A stretch of 64,000 nt of DNA from an uncultured Chthonomonas sp. (lineage in GTDB: Bacteria; Armatimonadota; Chthonomonadetes; Chthonomonadales; Chthonomonadaceae): assembly GCA_903859705.1 (NCBI GenBank), contig CAIONQ010000029.1, forward strand, positions 62,001 through 126,000, given 5' to 3'. Of the stretch, positions 52,301-62,107 are shown in pieces. The notes under the pieces were generated by a model. That model was not told where the DNA came from and made no database searches. It was given only the letters and a program-made list of their open reading frames with translations. The first letter of the stretch is position 1, and the number at the start of each line of letters is the position of its first letter. The translations under genes and the position numbers were made by a program.

Positions 52301-53027
52301 ATTCGGTTTTATCAATAGCTATGGTATCGGTGGGGTACCAGTGCCCATCTTTGCGGGCATATCCCAGCCTGCGGTGCAATGAGCGCACCGCTTTCTCGCT
52401 GGTGAGTGGTTCAATAAAACCGCTGTTGCCCACAAACGAGGTTGCCTCAATTGGCAGCCGGGCAATGGCAATAAGGTGCCACTGGCCGGTTTTCATATCT
52501 TTAATCCAGCGCCCCACGCAGGATGTTCCAGTACCATCTTTCATTGGCCACACGCGGGCCAGCATGCGATACCAGGATTGGCTGTGGATAAACGACCATC
52601 CCTCTGCCCCCAGTGTGCCGCTCAGGCCTTCGCCGCCATACATATTGCGCAAAAACAGGTTGGGCGCTGTGTCTACAAATCGCACCGGTGTTCCATCTGC
52701 AGAGCTTCCCCAGAATGACCATACTGTGCCCGGCCGAAAGGTAGCCTCGAGTTTTTGATCCTGGTTTGGGCGTGATCCCGGGCCATCTGGCACGGTGGAA
52801 GTAAACCCGGAATAGAACGAAATGTTGTTCGGTTTGGGGTTAAAGCCGGAATTCCAGTTAGCGTAATAGGTGCCAGATGGCCACCATGGCCATCGCAGGT
52901 CCATCATAATAATGTCGGAACCGTCGCGTACATTCTCGGAGTACCAGGTGGCCCTGGCGGGCCGGCAAAACAGGCTCAGGCTTACAACAGTGGCCGCGGC
53001 CACTCCCAGTAGCACGGCAAATCTCAT
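49377..53027 (-). CDS. Large exported protein with DUF3472, PA14 and BNR/Asp-box repeats
   Basis: The 1216-residue protein has a signal peptide. Its N-terminal region (about 30-270) fits DUF3472. A fibronectin-like segment follows. A PA14 domain (about 450-580, with GLLKVPASGMYLFSAQIDGAYRLKIGNT) comes next, then a laminin-G-like segment with WLRIQRRGNAFTAWTSANGTEW. The C-terminal part has four Asp-box motifs (SEDGGNTW, SEDGGDTW, SPDSGRTW, SDDGGAH), a sialidase/sortilin-type propeller. It is likely a secreted carbohydrate-binding or glycosidase protein. It overlaps the GH172 gene by four bases (ATGA) and is thus part of the same operon. Confidence 0.82.
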   Translation of the reverse strand: MRFAVLLGVAAATVVSLSLFCRPARATWYSENVRDGSDIIMMDLRWPWWPSGTYYANWNSGFNPKPNNISFYSGFTSTVPDGPGSRPNQDQKLEATFRPGTVWSFWGSSADGTPVRFVDTAPNLFLRNMYGGEGLSGTLGAEGWSFIHSQSWYRMLARVWPMKDGTGTSCVGRWIKDMKTGQWHLIAIARLPIEATSFVGNSGFIEPLTSEKAVRSLHRRLGYARKDGHWYPTDTIAIDKTEYVVVNKVLEGDHEYAAIEYAQRSDLIPMRLTGRPLAGDKRFEFKVMQPERPTLDAAAVTGVEAQSVGGQVMVKWHVPDTAAPQLSYRIALFRTSDCKGAPLATHEERMPGVSIARVSASSAVTAPWVRLTITDVFDQTSKPVVLRATPLPALQLATPVSTVRPGLTYVSLLKETARNRSYFYSPLQVPDEQHRWIYLNEAKTGKPQRSGISRGFDLSVLEEQTAGSALQFTGLLKVPASGMYLFSAQIDGAYRLKIGNTTVLEWDGQHGSTRRTASIGLSAGMHPISLEYLYDALPAQNFELSWEGPGLKRSPIGPESLYLPASHLPEADITARDMGLGTADVRVKVTTNGRHLDRIALYLGSLQLASSAATDGSLVYHGPLPAGSNTLWARVIYDRNHTVDTIKTTLAIRADTISAEWTAHNVGDQRAPHNITQIAPDAFQFFGSGMHTVSKQITGDFTATCHVDAYNGSHGEPVNRRAWVGLTAREKADGMNWEWGTDFHLVQTAADGLRCSPDNSDLGAERIASYEMPHGHSWLRIQRRGNAFTAWTSANGTEWQLGGYQYRRARPEMSVGLFLSALPQEARAHYSASVSRLSVVSDNAITLPAPAAITDGRTAGNRLTGVVVSLSNPKVVMVRSAGDGVLRSEDGGNTWRACNAGITGPDLSVRSIAIHPANPRVVFRGGGNGNGSALWRSEDGGDTWDKLIFPGDFDGEGPSSLCGEVIGFDLRNPEIVYVGCESAGLFKSPDSGRTWTRIGLQGERITAVTVWPWERYYPATARGKTQIGITTCPDAFMALLGRGTPKVTTSTKNSRSYSSPDGVQTLSLLDERPDTGFYNIAFDKATQNIYEFTYATSHGVQSNSGGHMSLFPPQKSLDWLSPCTALGASARGEDKFGRFLTMSLLPADMHRVSLSTQWAFEWSWIKMQGGPAAGGLIAIAPDRANGDRWWFLFSDGLYRSDDGGAHLLKLQMPGVH

Positions 53028-55123
53028 GGTTTCTCCACCGTAACGTAATCAAGGCCGAAGAAGTATTTTGCACCTACCGAGTTTGCATTGGCCCCACATA
53101 CTGTAATACGCAGTGTATAAAGGCCTTTTTCTGGCGTTGCCACTCCCAAATCAAAGGCTGGGCCGGGCTGAACCGCCGGTGCCCAGCAGTCCAGAGTTTC
53201 AGCTACCCTGTGGTCATTTAGCTCTAACTGCAGGGTTGCAAAATCCGGGGCCTGTGTGGGGTACAGGTGGATGCGATGTGGCACGTTATCTGGCGATGGC
53301 CACTGCAGCACAAGCTCATCCCCAACGTGTTTCGCTTTCACAATCAGGTGTTTGCCAGCACTCCAGCGTGCTCCCCCAAACGGCTCCATATCTTGTACAC
53401 CCACCGATAAGTTCTCAGTCTTCGATACAACGTGCATCGTTTCGCATTCAATGGCACCGGGTTTGTGTGGCACGGCGGTTGCCGCCCGGGCATCTTCCAG
53501 TGTGGGCACGGGCCGGGTGGCATCTGTGGGCTGGGGAGCAACAGTGCTGGTTGCGCCGGGCAGAGCATACCAGAATGTGGTGGCCGCGTAGGTAAGCGCC
53601 ATAGGCTTCCAGGATATCAGTTCAAAGTTGAACTTAAGGGCCCTGCGGAATGGGATGGCATCCAGGCCTCGGGTTCTAATTAGCGTACTGTGGCCCTGTG
53701 TCATCTCCTGGTCCAGCCTCGGCTGGCCAACAAATGCAGCCAGAAAAACCGGCTGAGGTGCGTAAGAAAAGCCGTAGTAGTCCTCTGTGCCCGTTCCAAG
53801 GTGGGAAGGAAACGTATCGGAATCAACCCAGATCTTCTCGTTGCCTTCGCCATACCAGGTTGCCAGCGGGTTGTATAGCGCAAGCACATCCCCCACATAA
53901 ACGCCACGGCCCGCTATTGTGTTGTAGTTCCACTCCCGCACAGGGTCTGTTTTTAGCCCCATTTCATAGTGCCAGCTTGCATGGAAATGCATTGAGTTCT
54001 CATCCCAAATCCAGGCGGCCGTATGTGCAGATAGGGCGGCACTTATCGGGGCATCGCCCAGATTATGCAGCGCAATCTGAGCCGAAATGCGATAGGGCAT
54101 TGCCCAGCAGCAGCGCATTTCGCCGTTTTTATCCACCTGAGTAAATCGGTTTCTAACCGTGTTGAGGCCAACTCCGCTGCCGAACAGGTCTGAAACCGGG
54201 CACCACACGGTGTCCTCGCCATCGCAACGCATCTCTAATATCAGGGAGCGCAGGGCACGTTCTGAAAGTGGAAGTAATTTTGGATTCAGTTTAAGCGTTA
54301 ACAACTGCACGGCATTTGGGCCACCCGGCAGTGCCAGAGATTGTTTGCCCCCGGGTGCCAAGGCAGCATTAACGGCGGATGTTTGCCCCGGGGCTTTTGC
54401 CACAACCGGGGCAGCAAGTGCCTGATTTACGCGTTCAATAGAGGGCCGTGCAGATTCCAGATCCTGATTGGTAAAGGTTTTAACGCGGGTATCGGCATCA
54501 TAGCTGCGGTAATTAATCTGGTAATAGCGTGCTCCCTGGCTCTTCTCTTCCCAGGTTACTTTACAGTGCTTTGCATAAGGTATCGGCAGGTACAGCGTGT
54601 TGCCGCCGTTGCCATCTGGCCTATACCCCGGGTGAGCTTGTGCCAGTGGGCCTTTGACGTTAAGGCCGCTGGTAAACAGGTCGTAAGCCAGAAAGCTGAT
54701 TTGCGGTGTGGAAGCGCCATCCAGATACACCCGCATGGTGCCGTGTTTATTCTGATCTGTGGTAAGCCAGAATCGCACAATAGCGCCCGGGCCATCCGCA
54801 TCCATCATCACCTTTTCGGTGCGTCCCTGCGTGGTTTCTGTTCGGATATACTGGTTTTGATCGCTATTGGCAAACCAACCTGGCAAATCTGGCGATATGC
54901 GGGCTCTATCGTAGCTGCTGGCCTCATGCGATGTGTAATATCGCTGAGGAAACCGGGCTATGCTCGAGGTGTCTGCAAGCTCCTTCAACAGCGAAGAAAG
55001 CGAAATCTGTACGGCTTGAGCCAAGCAGTGCATACATCCCATGCCCAGTACCAATATACAAACAAGGCCGGTACTCAGATGCTGCAGAAGCGATGCCTTA
55101 CGAAGCGTGATACCGAACTTCAT
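53024..55123 (-). CDS. GH172 (DUF2961) secreted glycosidase
   Basis: The 699-residue protein has a signal peptide (to about residue 36) and the DUF2961 core (residues 55-460) with SSYDRARISPDLPGWFANSD, DGPGAIVRFWLT, YLPIPYAKHCKVTWEE and later GTGTEDYYGFSYA. This is the GH172 signature. The family contains difructose-anhydride and arabinofuranosidase-type enzymes acting on fructans or arabinans. The C-terminal third is probably a carbohydrate-binding sandwich. It is coupled to the DUF3472/PA14/BNR gene downstream. Confidence 0.87.
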   Translation of the reverse strand: MKFGITLRKASLLQHLSTGLVCILVLGMGCMHCLAQAVQISLSSLLKELADTSSIARFPQRYYTSHEASSYDRARISPDLPGWFANSDQNQYIRTETTQGRTEKVMMDADGPGAIVRFWLTTDQNKHGTMRVYLDGASTPQISFLAYDLFTSGLNVKGPLAQAHPGYRPDGNGGNTLYLPIPYAKHCKVTWEEKSQGARYYQINYRSYDADTRVKTFTNQDLESARPSIERVNQALAAPVVAKAPGQTSAVNAALAPGGKQSLALPGGPNAVQLLTLKLNPKLLPLSERALRSLILEMRCDGEDTVWCPVSDLFGSGVGLNTVRNRFTQVDKNGEMRCCWAMPYRISAQIALHNLGDAPISAALSAHTAAWIWDENSMHFHASWHYEMGLKTDPVREWNYNTIAGRGVYVGDVLALYNPLATWYGEGNEKIWVDSDTFPSHLGTGTEDYYGFSYAPQPVFLAAFVGQPRLDQEMTQGHSTLIRTRGLDAIPFRRALKFNFELISWKPMALTYAATTFWYALPGATSTVAPQPTDATRPVPTLEDARAATAVPHKPGAIECETMHVVSKTENLSVGVQDMEPFGGARWSAGKHLIVKAKHVGDELVLQWPSPDNVPHRIHLYPTQAPDFATLQLELNDHRVAETLDCWAPAVQPGPAFDLGVATPEKGLYTLRITVCGANANSVGAKYFFGLDYVTVEKP

Positions 55124-55231
55124 TTATGCCAAACCCTCATTCCTCTCTCGCAGATATGTGTTTTGAAAAACGTGCTTACAGAGGATAGCATATCACTGGG
55201 AAGTGGGTTTATGTGGAGGGTTTTTCCTTTT

Positions 55232-58200
55232 TCATCGGGTTTTGTTGGTTTCGGGCCAATCTGTTGGCGCGATGCTGCACGTGCTTATTGCCAGTAGCGC
55301 AGGTATTCCGGCATTTCTGTTTGCGCCTGAGATGAGATCGATGGTTGTGATTTTGACATCTGGCTTCGGATTATTCCATTGCATGGAGTAGGCCGCGGCG
55401 CTTAGCTGGGTGCCAGCGTATGGTTTCGACCAGGCGAGCTGTGCTCCCGACAGGGGCGCAGGGGATTGCGGATGGTAGTCGTCGATATCCAGCTCTGCCC
55501 GAACTGGGATACGGGCGGCAGTGCCATCTTCGTAGTGCACCACGTAAGCGGCTATTTCACTGCTGCGGTTCTCTTTGATATCGTTTTGGCTGCGCCGTGC
55601 GTCTATGCGTGCTGTATGAAGGAAGAATAGTGCATCGGCCTTACCATTTACGGGTATTCCATTCACCTCTGATGGACCCGCTATGCCATTGCCGCCAAGC
55701 ATCACCACCGTTGGTACCGGCGATGTTGCAAAATCGTAGATGTTGTAGCTTACGCCGCCGAAGACGTGCTTGCCGGTTGGCAGATCTGCAAATGTGTAGC
55801 TCTTGTCTCCAAACCAGCCCTGGGATGTGCGGTAGGCATTGGCACTTCGTGATAGATCGATGGGTGTATAGCGCAAGCCTGCGCCCGCAATAAGCGTGCG
55901 CCCACCAGCGAATGGGGCCTTCAAATTGTGAAGCAGGGTGCTGAGGATTGCCTGCTTTTTCTGCGCATTCTCGGGTACCGCCTCGGTATGCTGAAACTTT
56001 ACATTGCAGAGTATTATTCCGCCGGGGCCGCGCGGATAGCTCATGAGTGCGCCGATGTTCAGCAAAGGCTTCACCTTTTGATAATAATCTGCTGGGCGCT
56101 TTGCCTTCAGGTAAATATTATCGATACCTATTAGCGCCCCTTTGCCTGCCTGTGGCTGCCACTTTGTAATCTGCAGAGTAACCTTATCGGTTGGGTGGGG
56201 CTGGCGTATGGCAAAGGTCTGCTGCGTGTTATCTGGCCGGGTTTCGTAATCCTGGTGGTCATTTGGGCCAAAAACCAGGCTCACACCGGTTTGTGGCCAG
56301 TAGTTGGTATTGCCAATCCAGGTGAACTCGGTAAGTGTTAGCGGTTTTGGAAAGGAAATAGGCACCTCAAACGGCCGACCATCGGCAGGCACCGGGAAGT
56401 TGATTATGAGGGGCCAACCATCGGCACCCACAAAGTTGTTAACAATGTTTCCATAGGCAGAGAATGTTGATTTCCCAAACGGGGCCACGTCCTCATAATC
56501 CACCACATAGCTAAACGCATTCGTATCCGGGTAGTCTCCCGCCTGCCAGTTGAATATCCGCTGTCCGGAGCTCATTACGATATTGGGCGCGGTGAGGCCC
56601 GCCAATAGCGGGGAGCGCACCGCCGGAAAGGTAACCTTTTCGCGCTGAAACGGCCGTATCATGTGTTCAAAACCAACAATCCGGTTGAAATCTGCAAGGC
56701 CCTCCGGAGTTAATCCATATAGAATAAGCCAGCCGCCAGAGGCGTAGTATTTTGTTAGCTGCCCGCCGCTGCTTGCCAGAGTTTTGAGCGCATCTGGAGT
56801 AGCGTTTATAACCGCGATGCCGCCGGGCTTTGCTAAGGCAGCAAGCGGAGTATCTGCCTTTGTAATGGCCACACCCATGGCTTTAACCGCGGCCTCAAGG
56901 TGCGTGTTGCCGCCAGAATAGAGGGCGGTTGGCCTGAATGTTTGATCGTAGCTGCGCGCGTAGGATGCCATGTTGCATAGCAGCTGCTGCGCCACAACGT
57001 TGGTGCCGAGCGTGCTCTCTACCTGCAGCTGGCAAACCAGCAGCATTCCCTGGCCCACCTGTATTTCTGCAAGTGCGGTACTGTTTAGCCCATTTCCGCA
57101 CTGTATAAGTGAGCGCGCTCCTCTGGTCGGCTTTTCATAGGCATCCACATACACATTGTTGGCACCTGCCCAAACGGTGAAGTCTGCCTGCTTTAGGCCC
57201 CGGAAAATGGGATGATCCAGATCCTCGCAAAAGGCGATGCTTCCATGATTAGTGGCCGGTGCCATCTCTGCTGGGAGCCCCTGATAGTGCAGAGGATGCG
57301 CCTGCTCCAGCACAACAACACAGTGGCCTGTGGCTGCGTAAGCAGCCAGCCGGCTCGACCCACTTTCGGCTGCGCTCAGCGCATCTTTGCCAACAAGAAT
57401 CGTTTTAATATCGGCCGGGAGGGTGTTGAGGCTTGTAAGTGTTAAGAAGCTTGTGCCGGCAGCGCGCAGGGTGGCAGCTGCCGTGCCAGCAGGATCGTAA
57501 ACGGCTAACCAGGGTTTGCTGGTGGCGCTTGCAGGAGTTGTATTGGGGGACGTGAGCACCGAAGGAGCGGGAAGAACCGATAGCGGCCGCACATCCTCAA
57601 AAACCCGGCTGCCTTTTACCAGCAGGGCAAGGGTAAGTGAACCCTCCATGCGTGAAGATGCTGAGGGCAGTGGGATTGTAATAGGAAATTTCTGGCTGCC
57701 GCCAGTAGGCACAGCATGTACAGAGCTACCGGAGGCAGCCGTTTTGCCATTAAGGATAAGCTTCCACTCCAGGGTGATAGGGTCTGCATACCGGGTGTCG
57801 TTAAAGATACCTATGGTTCGCTGCACCTTCTGGGCAGATCTAAATCGCCAGTCCCACTCGCGGCACAGGGCGGCAATGGGCTGCCAGGATTTGTAGTACA
57901 GATCCGATTCGCCACCCATCCAGAAGTGAAAAGATACCTGCCCGTTCCAGCGGTAGCCTTCGGAGAGCATACGGCCGATAAGGCCCATTGCGGGATAGGA
58001 TTCTGCCTTGCCCACAAAAGCACTTTCGCCGCCAACTGCGGCCAGTGCTGAGGCATCGTTGCCCTGTGCAAAAAAGCTCTCACCCATCAATATGGGCTTT
58101 TGCCCGGTAATTGGCCAGCGCTGATGGCCCGGCTGGCCGGATTTGCGGGCTTCGGCCAGCGTGTACGCCTCTTCCGGGTAGTTGGAGAAATCTGCTTCCA

Positions 58201-60355
58201 GATAGTGGCCACCGTATACCGGCATAGATTCATCCAGAAGTGCGTTTCCTCCATCCGTCATCTGTGGGCGGGTGGGGTCCAGGGCGGCCAGCTCTGCGGC
58301 AGTGCGGCGTATCTCGGGATCGGTGTACTGGTTTAGCCCGAATACATTGGCATTGATGAAGGTGATCTCGTTTTCCATCGACCAGATAAAGATCGATGGA
58401 TGGTTGCGCTGGCCTTTTGCCCATGCCAGCAACTGCTTTCTAAAATGATCGAACAGGGCGCGGTGCGCCACCGTTTTCTCTTTGCCGCCCTCATTAATGT
58501 TTTCGGTTAATCGGTAGTTGGCGCCCTCCCCATCAAAGATGCCTGTGCGCCGTATCGGCACACCATTTGCATCCATGAAATCGAGCACCTGCTCCATCTC
58601 CATGCCATCCAGCCCGGTTTCGGCCCAAATGCGCTGCATGTTCTGGCCATGCTTTTTCCAGGTGGCTACCGCCTGCGGGTTTGCTTTGCCATACTCTGCG
58701 AGATCGGCACGCCCATGCCACGGAATACCGTTTAGCTGGAACTCTTTGCCCTGCCACTCCCACTCTCTAAAGCCGAACTTAGTAAGGCGCTCATCCACCA
58801 CCTTGCCGGCAACAATAACCCGGGTGCGAACCTGGTACTGCTGAGGATCATCTGGCCACCAGAGGCGCGGATTTGCCCATGGCTGGCGCAGCTTCAGTAC
58901 GGAATCAGAGCCGGGTGGAATGGATACATGCGATGCTGGGAAAGTTGCTTCTGGCGCACTGCCTTTGCCATTAAACGGGATAATCTCGTTGCTAACCTCC
59001 GCCTCAACAGCTAGTGTGCCCGGGTTATGCAGAGTTAACTCCAACCCCAGACTGTGCGTGCGCACCGAGGGGAGCGCAAACACATCGGAGGTATAAACTG
59101 GCCCGGAAACTATAATCGATGGCTCCTGAAGAATGCCATTTTCCATGTGGTTCCAAACCGGATAATCCAGCTGCATAGAAACGCCCTGGTTGGAGTTGAA
59201 AAACTCCGTCGGCAGCACAAAGCTAAAGCGGGGGTTCTTGCCATCGGATGGGTTCAGTGCATAGTAGGTATCTTTAATGCCCAGCCATACCTCGTTGATG
59301 CCCGGCTTAAGTGCGGCCGTGAGGTCTACATCCCATATTGCGTATGGCAGATCGGTAGAGGCAATCTGTTTGCCATTTACAAACAGGGTTGCAATAAAGT
59401 TTACCGAAGGCAGGTGCAGCACATAAGATTGGCCCGTGCCGTTTTGCGGCACATCTATGCGGGTTCTCAAAAAATATCGGTGCGCAAAGGTCATATCCGG
59501 GCGCAGTTTATTGCGGTCACCCGGCACCTGCATGCTGCTCCAGTGCAGTGTTTCGGCATCTGGCACGGCAGGAATGGGATCTGTTCTGCCCTCTACAAGT
59601 TGTTCATCATAGCGCGCAAACTGCCACAATCCCTTTAGTGGAAGCACCGTTCTTACCGTGGTGCGTTCGGCGGGAACCGCAAATACTTTAGCAGCCGCCT
59701 CGCGATCTGGCGCTGAAGTTGCGGCTGGGTCTCCCGGCTTAAATCTGCCATTGGGGTTGAAGCCGGTGCTGGAGATGCAGAGTGCATCCGAGGCATAGAG
59801 CACACGTTGGATGACATGTTTTGCGTCGTAATTTCTCGGGATTCGTATCTCAAGCCGATGCTTGCCAGATGGGAGCGAGAGCTCGCCCATTTTGACCCAT
59901 GCAACCTCGGCCCAGAACCCAATCTCGGTTAAATCGGTGGTTATCTGATCTGGCCCAACTGTTTTCCAGTCCGAAACACCAACAATGCGCCACTCAAAGG
60001 GGGAACGTACAAATTCAAATCCAATGCGATTCCAGATGGCCTGTACGGCGGCCTCTGAAGTTACAAAATCGTAACCAAACACCAAACCGCCTTCGGGCAC
60101 ACGCTTCTCAACATCGCCTGCCTCTATGCTAAGCTGCAGCCAGCGGTCACCGCTCATCACCCCGGCCCAGGGCGAGGGAGCAATGGGAGATGTGGCGCTA
60201 TCCGGAGCTTCGGCCTCTATCCACACCGTACCTGCCTGCTGTGCTGGTGCGGGCTTCGGTGATGAAACAAGCATTATAAAGGCGAGGGCGGCCAGCGCGG
60301 CGCTTCTGAAACAAGAGCAAAGCAGGGAAGATTTACGGACCAGTGCAGATATCAT
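55232..60355 (-). CDS. Very large exported GH2-type glycosidase
   Basis: The 1707-residue protein begins with a signal peptide, then a galactose-binding jelly roll. The GH2 sandwich domains follow (PLKGLWQFARYDEQL, FAHRYFLRTRIDVP, NGKQIASTDLPYAIWDVDL). The GH2 barrel has the acid/base Glu663 in WSMENE and the nucleophile Glu759 in MGESFF. The remaining C-terminal half holds several beta and glutamine-amidotransferase-like segments without known motifs. A beta-galactosidase, beta-mannosidase or beta-glucuronidase-like activity is possible. AGAAAGG precedes the ATG. It is upstream of the GH172 gene on the same strand. Confidence 0.85.
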   Translation of the reverse strand: MISALVRKSSLLCSCFRSAALAALAFIMLVSSPKPAPAQQAGTVWIEAEAPDSATSPIAPSPWAGVMSGDRWLQLSIEAGDVEKRVPEGGLVFGYDFVTSEAAVQAIWNRIGFEFVRSPFEWRIVGVSDWKTVGPDQITTDLTEIGFWAEVAWVKMGELSLPSGKHRLEIRIPRNYDAKHVIQRVLYASDALCISSTGFNPNGRFKPGDPAATSAPDREAAAKVFAVPAERTTVRTVLPLKGLWQFARYDEQLVEGRTDPIPAVPDAETLHWSSMQVPGDRNKLRPDMTFAHRYFLRTRIDVPQNGTGQSYVLHLPSVNFIATLFVNGKQIASTDLPYAIWDVDLTAALKPGINEVWLGIKDTYYALNPSDGKNPRFSFVLPTEFFNSNQGVSMQLDYPVWNHMENGILQEPSIIVSGPVYTSDVFALPSVRTHSLGLELTLHNPGTLAVEAEVSNEIIPFNGKGSAPEATFPASHVSIPPGSDSVLKLRQPWANPRLWWPDDPQQYQVRTRVIVAGKVVDERLTKFGFREWEWQGKEFQLNGIPWHGRADLAEYGKANPQAVATWKKHGQNMQRIWAETGLDGMEMEQVLDFMDANGVPIRRTGIFDGEGANYRLTENINEGGKEKTVAHRALFDHFRKQLLAWAKGQRNHPSIFIWSMENEITFINANVFGLNQYTDPEIRRTAAELAALDPTRPQMTDGGNALLDESMPVYGGHYLEADFSNYPEEAYTLAEARKSGQPGHQRWPITGQKPILMGESFFAQGNDASALAAVGGESAFVGKAESYPAMGLIGRMLSEGYRWNGQVSFHFWMGGESDLYYKSWQPIAALCREWDWRFRSAQKVQRTIGIFNDTRYADPITLEWKLILNGKTAASGSSVHAVPTGGSQKFPITIPLPSASSRMEGSLTLALLVKGSRVFEDVRPLSVLPAPSVLTSPNTTPASATSKPWLAVYDPAGTAAATLRAAGTSFLTLTSLNTLPADIKTILVGKDALSAAESGSSRLAAYAATGHCVVVLEQAHPLHYQGLPAEMAPATNHGSIAFCEDLDHPIFRGLKQADFTVWAGANNVYVDAYEKPTRGARSLIQCGNGLNSTALAEIQVGQGMLLVCQLQVESTLGTNVVAQQLLCNMASYARSYDQTFRPTALYSGGNTHLEAAVKAMGVAITKADTPLAALAKPGGIAVINATPDALKTLASSGGQLTKYYASGGWLILYGLTPEGLADFNRIVGFEHMIRPFQREKVTFPAVRSPLLAGLTAPNIVMSSGQRIFNWQAGDYPDTNAFSYVVDYEDVAPFGKSTFSAYGNIVNNFVGADGWPLIINFPVPADGRPFEVPISFPKPLTLTEFTWIGNTNYWPQTGVSLVFGPNDHQDYETRPDNTQQTFAIRQPHPTDKVTLQITKWQPQAGKGALIGIDNIYLKAKRPADYYQKVKPLLNIGALMSYPRGPGGIILCNVKFQHTEAVPENAQKKQAILSTLLHNLKAPFAGGRTLIAGAGLRYTPIDLSRSANAYRTSQGWFGDKSYTFADLPTGKHVFGGVSYNIYDFATSPVPTVVMLGGNGIAGPSEVNGIPVNGKADALFFLHTARIDARRSQNDIKENRSSEIAAYVVHYEDGTAARIPVRAELDIDDYHPQSPAPLSGAQLAWSKPYAGTQLSAAAYSMQWNNPKPDVKITTIDLISGANRNAGIPALLAISTCSIAPTDWPETNKTR

Positions 60356-60561
60356 CTTGCTGGCCTTTCTCTAATCAGGTATAGGGCAGTACGGCTTTTT
60401 TTGAGTGCTTACTTGCTCAGGTTTCGCGCTGTGGTATGGTTGCACCTCTGTTTGGTGAGTTAGTAGTTTGATTCCGGGGTGGTTGAGGATGTCGATTAAG
60501 CTCTGTAACAACTGGTGCCGCGTTACCAGTATTTGGCTGGTGGCTAACGGTTACACGCCGC

Positions 60562-61740
60562 TTAACCGCGCTGCAACGCTGCCTGTGCCTGCAGCGCCAG
60601 CTGCCCGTGCGGGAAGAGCCGGAGCATTTCTGCATAGATGGCCAGTGCCTGCCCGCGGTTTTGAAATACGCTATCCATTAACTGAGCAAGGCGGTAAAGG
60701 GCCACTTCGGTATCAGGCGCGGTGGGTGCCAGGTCATAAACCCTGCGGTACACCTGGGATGCCAGATCGTTGGAGTATCTCTTCTCTAACAATGAGCCCA
60801 GGCGCAGGTAGAACACGGGATGCAAGCCTCCGCTCTGGATTGGGATGCGCAGGACCACGTAGGCAAGTCGCTCCGGATTTTCGATAGAAACCAGGCGGTT
60901 GGCGTACTGGTTCAGTACATGCAGAAGGGCTTCGGGGTTTGCTCCGTTGTATGCGCTGGAGGCCTTTTCCAGGTAGGCCATTACCAGGTGCATGTCTTCG
61001 GTTGGGCGCTGAAGCAGGGTGGTGAGATCGTTGAGGGAGAGCAGGGTGTAATCTTTTACATCTGCCTGCAGTGCCTGTACCTCGGATACTTCTTCGCTAT
61101 CTCTCCGAACCCGGAACAGGGCCACAAACAGGATTCCTGCAAGGGCGCCACCAATGTGCGCCAGGTGGCCCACTCCATCGCCCCCTTTAAATATCAGCGC
61201 CTCAAACACATCCATGCCGGTGTATAGCAGCACTATCCAGCGCGCTTGTATCTCCCAAACTCCTCGCCAAAACCAGCCAAACCAGTACAGAACACATATT
61301 TGCGAGTAGGGAAACAGGTACAGGTAGGCGCCAGCAACCCCCATAATTGCCCCGGATGCCCCCAGCGATGGCGCTGTTGGGTTGGCAACCCCCCAAACCA
61401 GGTCCTCCAATACATCACCACAAAACCCGGCTACAAAGTACATGGCAAGAAACTTTGCCGGGCGCAGCCGCCCTTCTGCAGCGGCACCAAACAGCCAAAG
61501 AAACAGCATGTTGCCTATGAGGTGGAATGGCTCTGAATGCAGGAACATGGCGGTAATAATGCGCCAGGGCTCGCTCCACATGGTGTTGTGCGTTAAAGCC
61601 AAACTTGCAACAGATTCTCTGGTAACTACCAGCCCCATTTCGGTGGTGAATGCATATACAAGGACATTTACCGCGATTAGGCCTATGGTGAAATAGGGCG
61701 GGTGCTCCGGTGGGTTTTTTGCTCTGTAGGGTATGAACAT
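60562..61740 (-). CDS. Rhomboid-family intramembrane protease with C-terminal TPR
   Basis: The 392-residue protein has six membrane helices with HLIGNMLFLWLFG (about residues 73-85), the catalytic Ser129 in GASGAI and His195 in AHIGGALAG. The C-terminal 170 residues are soluble helical repeats of TPR type (YNGANPEALLHVL, LASQVYRRVYDLAP, ALAIYAEMLRLFP). It cleaves membrane proteins in the bilayer. The TPR part is unusual and may bind substrates. It lies between two glycosidase genes but has no obvious functional link to them. Confidence 0.9.
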   Translation of the reverse strand: MFIPYRAKNPPEHPPYFTIGLIAVNVLVYAFTTEMGLVVTRESVASLALTHNTMWSEPWRIITAMFLHSEPFHLIGNMLFLWLFGAAAEGRLRPAKFLAMYFVAGFCGDVLEDLVWGVANPTAPSLGASGAIMGVAGAYLYLFPYSQICVLYWFGWFWRGVWEIQARWIVLLYTGMDVFEALIFKGGDGVGHLAHIGGALAGILFVALFRVRRDSEEVSEVQALQADVKDYTLLSLNDLTTLLQRPTEDMHLVMAYLEKASSAYNGANPEALLHVLNQYANRLVSIENPERLAYVVLRIPIQSGGLHPVFYLRLGSLLEKRYSNDLASQVYRRVYDLAPTAPDTEVALYRLAQLMDSVFQNRGQALAIYAEMLRLFPHGQLALQAQAALQRG

Positions 61741-61776
61741 CGTTTGTTATTGATACTCGCAAGTTGCAGACAGTGT

Positions 61777-62049
61777 TTAGTAAAATAACCGGGGATTGGA
61801 AGAGTTGTGATAAGCAGCTGCGGGCACTGGCCCAACAGTAACTTCCCACACACTATTGGTGCCCCTGGTAAGCCGGGCAATGCCCGCACCTGGAATATCG
61901 CCTGTATTAAGGCGAACAGGCTGTGCCGCCATTATTCTAAAGTTGGTGTGGCGATCTGAGCTAATCTCTGGAAACGTTACAAACTGGGCACGAACAGGCA
62001 ATGCCAGGGCAGCAAATGCCGCCATAGCAGCAATCTTACACATATTCAT
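61777..62049 (-). CDS. Small exported protein
   Basis: The 90-residue product has a signal peptide (MNMCKIAAMAAFAALALPVRA) and a mature part of about 70 residues, which looks like a short beta-domain. GGGAG is eight bases upstream of ATG 62049. No family is recognised. It sits between the rhomboid gene and a GH-A gene. Confidence 0.55.
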   Translation of the reverse strand: MNMCKIAAMAAFAALALPVRAQFVTFPEISSDRHTNFRIMAAQPVRLNTGDIPGAGIARLTRGTNSVWEVTVGPVPAAAYHNSSNPRLFY

Positions 62050-62107
62050 ACTTCGATCTCCCGATACCAACCAGAGTAATGGCACATCGAAACAGTTTTC
62101 TGTTCCA

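Noticed and set aside
54341-55297. 318-codon + strand frame antisense to the GH172 gene
   Set aside because: It is antisense to a coding sequence with clear DUF2961 motifs; composition is shadow-like.
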